Source: UBA6263 sp049305865
GTDB lineage: Bacteria; Patescibacteriota; Gracilibacteria; Absconditabacterales; Absconditicoccaceae
Length of the DNA stretch: 8,720 nucleotides
Assembly: GCA_049305865.1 (NCBI GenBank)
Contig: JBAQPP010000008.1
Location: forward strand, 1 to 8,720
Direction: 5' to 3'
This document shows positions 5,894-8,720 of the stretch, piece after piece. The notes under the pieces were generated by a model. That model was not told the origin of the DNA, made no database searches, and worked only from the letters and a program-made list of their open reading frames with translations. The stretch's first letter is position 1. Every line of letters starts with the position of its first letter. A program made the position numbers and the translations under genes.

Positions 5894-8339
5894 TATTGGG
5901 AATAGAATAAGAAGTTCCAGTTACTAGTAAATTAGTGGAAGATATCTGCATATTCCAAGGAGCTTTTCAAGCAGTATCATTACAAGATCGTCTAAGTGGA
6001 TATGTTCAATTGTTTCCAGTAAATGCTCCAGTTATAGTAAATGCATTATATGTCTGAGTATGGTCTCATAGATCAAGATTGACTCCATATCGACATTCTC
6101 CAGTAACAGCGGTGATTTCTAGACTTAGACAAGCCTCTCAAACTCATCAAATACATCCTCACATAGAATAATTTATACTATCACTAGTTTGGGCATCACC
6201 AGATGAATCATTATTAGCATCAAATTGTACATAAACAGTTTTGGTTCAATATGTTCAAGGCAGAGTTCGAGACTTGGAAGTCGCATAAGTTTCTCGAGAA
6301 GATCGAGAAGATCAATCATCAGAGAATCTCATATGTGTCGCTGCTGGGGTTGTAGACATATTCAAAGTTACACCTGTTGAAGATGTAGAAGCAGCATCGT
6401 TGTTAATGACAAATGTTCAAGTGAAAGAACCTCCTCATTGTCATTCTGGAAGAGTCACAGCAAAGTCAGTAAAGTGATTCGTAGTAAATTCTACATATGG
6501 TTCTCATCAGATATTTGTTACAGTAGTTGTAGTCTGAGGATACCAATTAACTCAATTATCTTCAGAATAATAAACTTGTACTGTATTTCATATAGTTTCT
6601 CAAGGTACAGGAATCGATAGAGTAGCGACTCATCATGTTAATTTAATTGATTCCAAACTACTACCTACTTTAAACGCCGATAATACAGTTTCGCTGTTCA
6701 CAGTATTTACAGATTTTATAATAGGAGCTGATATTATACCACTATAATTAGTAATGTTGTCGGCTTTTTTAAATTGAGTATTTGCAGAAAAAGATAATTT
6801 GATGTTTTGATTTTTTATATTCAATGATGTTGGTATATTACCATCTGTATTGATTAGCGAAATCGCTTTTGATCATATGAAATTATCACCGCTCTCAATA
6901 TATCATTTACTAGTAAACTCATTAGCTATTGTATTGGTATTAGTGGTATCTGGTATGATAACCATAGCAGAAAATGGTAATAGTTTTGACAAAAAAAGAT
7001 CTGTACTTCAAGCAGATGTGAGTGATGTTCCAAAAATATCAGCAGTTCATGCAAATTTACCTACAACATAAACATTATCTTCATTATTCAATGATATACT
7101 ACTAGCACTATCGTTTCATACTCAACCAACTTTTTCTACTCGCATTCCAATCCCACTTGTATTTAATTTTGATACAAAAATATCTGATCATCAACTTGAA
7201 ACTATCTGTTCTCAAAAAGAATTTACTGTTCATTCAAAATTACCTACAAGATAGATATTCCCATCATTATCTATACTAGCAGATATTACGACATCATTAT
7301 TTGTTCATCCAAAACTTTTAGATAATACATTATTCCCATTTGCATCCAATTTTGATAGGTAACCATCTGATCCTCAGCTTGAAGTTAGAGTCGCTCAAAA
7401 CATATTGGCTGTTCATGTGAATCCACCTACTATATATATGTATCAATTATTTACAGTTAATGATTTTACAGATTCTCATACATCATTTCATCCTTTTTTT
7501 GCTCGTATTACAGTTCAAGTAGAACTCAATTTTGTTACAAAAACATCACTATCCCATCGTTGTGTAGTATCTAGTGATGGTCATCAAAATATAGTAGTTG
7601 TAGATTGAAATACTCCAGCTACATATATATTATCATTATAAAAAGCTATATCTAGAGCATAATTATGTTTATCATTTCAAGTTTTTTTTGCTCGTATAGC
7701 ATCACCATTACTATCTAATTTAGCCAAAAATATATCAAGTGCAGCTCAATCAGAAGTCAAACTTACTCCAAATATATTTGCTGTATTTTCAAATTCTCAT
7801 AATACATATATATTCCCATTTACATCTACTTTAATATTTTTAGCATAATCATTTTTTGTTCCAGTATTTGTTTTTACTCGTACAGTATTTCCATTTGTAT
7901 CCAATTTAGCCAAAAATATATCACTGTCATACCATTGTGTTGATAGCACATGTACTCAAAATATATCTGCTTCAGAAGTAAAACTTCATGCAACATATAC
8001 ATATCCACTATTATCTACAGTTACAGCGCTTATATTATCTATATCAGTTCCTCATCCTTTTTTTACTCGCAAAGGATTTTTATCATCGTCTAACTTAGCC
8101 AAAAAAACATCTTTGTTTCCACTAGATGTTAAGCTTGTTCAGAAAATACTTGTAGTCCCTTGGAAATTACCGATAACATAAATATTTTTATTGATATCTA
8201 TAGCGGAAGAATTTCAATTGTATTCTCAGTTTCATCACGCTTTTTCTCACCATATTCAAAGTACGTTATTTGCACTAGAATAGGACAATCCAAATAATAA
8301 CAGACAAATACTGATTAAAAATAATTTTTTTATTTTCAT
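5643..8339 (-). CDS. secreted SBBP beta-propeller surface protein
   Basis: This protein has 898 residues in one unbroken frame with dozens of TGA-Gly codons. A signal peptide covers residues 1-23 (ends FGLSYSSA). Residues about 24-460 form a beta-propeller of seven SBBP-type repeats of 60-63 aa. Each contains D-x-[FY]-[LV]-x-K-L (at 77, 140, 202, 265, 325, 386, 447), most with a following W-x-K/E-K-x-G-G segment and N-x-Y-V-x-G. Residues about 500-635 form a beta-rich domain ending VYYSEDNGVNWYP and HFTDFAVTLPEG. Residues 640-725 form an Ig-like domain with MRFSDDGSSWSSWETYATS and KTVYVQF. Residues about 740-898 form a last beta-sandwich with a few Cys (749, 786), PWNMQIS and GAYQATITIAYPQM. 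Twelve CGA codons are read as Trp. It is probably a large extracellular adhesin or surface-layer-type protein. No LPXTG or C-terminal membrane anchor is seen, so attachment is unknown. Its promoter and terminator make it a single-gene unit, and its last 82 codons are nearly identical to those of the next gene upstream. Confidence 0.92.
6960..8270 (-). repeat. seven SBBP beta-propeller repeats
   Basis: Residues 24-460 of the large protein hold units spaced 63, 62, 63, 60, 61 and 61 aa by the D-x-F-L-x-K-L motif. The conserved Trp position has the same period: residue 30 is TGG; 91, 154, 216, 279 and 400 are CGA; residue 340 is TCT (Ser). The repeats are diverged at DNA level. Seven units fit a closed seven-bladed propeller. 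Confidence 0.8.
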
Positions 8340-8372
8340 CTTTATATTATATTAATTATTTAAAGATACTAT

Positions 8373-8400
8373 ATTATAAATACTTTTCTATATTTGTCAA
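8373..8400 (-). promoter_or_regulatory. promoter of the 898-aa gene
   Basis: On the minus strand, perfect TTGACA (8400-8395) and perfect TATAAT (8378-8373) are separated by 16 nt. The predicted start is near 8366, leaving a leader of about 27 nt before ATG 8339, which has only AAAG and no real Shine-Dalgarno. This is the best promoter in the window. It lies just downstream of the upstream gene's terminator, so the two paralogues are transcribed separately. Confidence 0.72.
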
Positions 8401-8424
8401 ATATTCTAACCTTTTTTTTAATTT

Positions 8425-8453
8425 AAAAAAAGCCCCGCATAAATTACGAGGCT
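8425..8453 (-). terminator. rho-independent terminator of the upstream paralogue
   Basis: On the minus strand, AGCCTCG (8453-8447), a 9-nt loop and CGGGGCT (8437-8431) are followed by seven T (8431-8425). The stem and loop are identical to the element at 5604-5626. It lies 16 nt past the stop at 8470. Confidence 0.85.
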
Positions 8454-8469
8454 AGATATATAATTATAA

Positions 8470-8720
8470 TTACATTTGAGGATAAGCAATAGTGATAGTA
8501 GCTTGATATGCTCACACTTCTTGATTGGTAGGTACAAGTACTCTCAGATCTACTGTATCAGTTCATATTTCACCGACAGTACCAGCAGGAGAAGTTTTTT
8601 CAAATATTTTTCTAGGTGTAGATAGATCAGTTCATCGAGAAGCAAACGCTCATACCAAACCTGTAAATGAAGTACTTCATCTATATTTTGTAGATGCTGA
8701 TGTTTTCATTTCTATAGCAG
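8470..8720 (-). CDS. paralogous surface protein, C-terminal end only
   Basis: The last 82 residues and the TAA of a second minus-strand gene are present; the rest lies beyond the right edge. The sequence equals the end of the 898-aa protein except for Asn to Thr (DLSTPRK) and Asn to Asp (TVDLRVLVP). It ends in the same GAYQATITIAYPQM. The visible part is the end of a beta-sandwich domain, perhaps a shared anchoring or secretion-related module. Whether the rest is also a propeller cannot be seen. TGA is read as Gly and one CGA as Trp (ASWGTD). Confidence 0.85.

Larger units (their letters stand above)
8420..8720 (-). repeat. direct repeat copy 2 (gene tail plus terminator)
   Basis: This is the second copy of the repeat at 5594-5893, in the same orientation, and it runs off the window. 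The A-tract of the terminator is one base longer (7 versus 6) and the spacer between terminator and stop differs by only a couple of bases. Confidence 0.93.

Noticed and set aside
6438..7608. Plus-strand frames at 6438-6620, 6850-7071 and 7405-7608, and a minus-strand piece at 6633-6824
   Set aside because: The plus-strand frames are shadows of the 898-aa gene. The minus piece is a fragment of that gene cut at TGA codons that are Gly.
2..8720. Window full of pseudogenes (many in-frame TGA)
   Set aside because: TGA falls regularly at conserved glycines, frames stay intact for up to 898 codons, and TAA/TAG occur only at sensible ends. This is a code change, not decay.
2..8720. TGA as Trp (mycoplasma-type code) or selenocysteine
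   Set aside because: TGA aligns with Gly in PGGVGP and GFPGET, not with Trp or Cys, and is far too frequent for selenocysteine.

Overview
The window comes from an AT-rich bacterium that does not use the standard genetic code. Every real gene is interrupted by in-frame TGA, and those TGAs fall at invariant glycines, for example both Gly of the FolD motif PVPGGVGP. TAA and TAG are the only stops. TGA=Gly (translation table 25) is known from Candidatus Gracilibacteria (BD1-5) and Absconditabacteria (SR1). A second change is also visible: CGA, and once CGG, sits where homologues and internal repeats carry tryptophan, while arginine is written AGA/AGG/CGT/CGC. TGA=Gly together with CGA/CGG=Trp points to the Absconditabacteria side of the Patescibacteria/CPR. 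All protein statements here use TGA=Gly and CGA/CGG=Trp.

Layout from left to right. (1) The 3' part of a tRNA methylthiotransferase gene of MiaB/MtaB type runs on + to 1141. It converges, with a 2-nt gap, on a minus-strand gene for a secreted protein with a peptidoglycan-binding-like domain (1144-1920). (2) An AT-rich divergent intergenic region of about 220 bp leads into a plus-strand gene for a surface protein with YadA-head-like short repeats (2142-3032). An AT-only inverted repeat separates it from a 70-aa charged minus-strand protein (3074-3286). (3) A divergent promoter region serves that small gene and folD (3402-4337). folD converges, 5 nt apart, on a minus-strand ORF in which YidD and Fmt (methionyl-tRNA formyltransferase) are fused in one frame (4343-5539). 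(4) A minus-strand gene for an 898-aa secreted protein (5643-8339) has a seven-repeat SBBP beta-propeller followed by beta-sandwich domains. It has a clear promoter upstream and a rho-independent terminator downstream. (5) At the right edge is the 3' end of a second minus-strand gene whose last 82 residues and terminator are nearly identical to those of the 898-aa gene, so the two are tandem paralogues.

Functionally there are two themes. One is translation and one-carbon metabolism: MtaB modifies tRNA, FolD makes 10-formyl-THF, and Fmt uses it to formylate initiator Met-tRNA. YidD assists membrane protein insertion. The other theme is the cell surface: the propeller protein, its neighbouring paralogue, the YadA-like protein and the peptidoglycan-binding-like protein all carry export signals. 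This would suit an organism living attached to other cells. No tRNA, rRNA, CRISPR array, insertion sequence or phage gene was seen, and no stretch over 300 bp lacks a gene.
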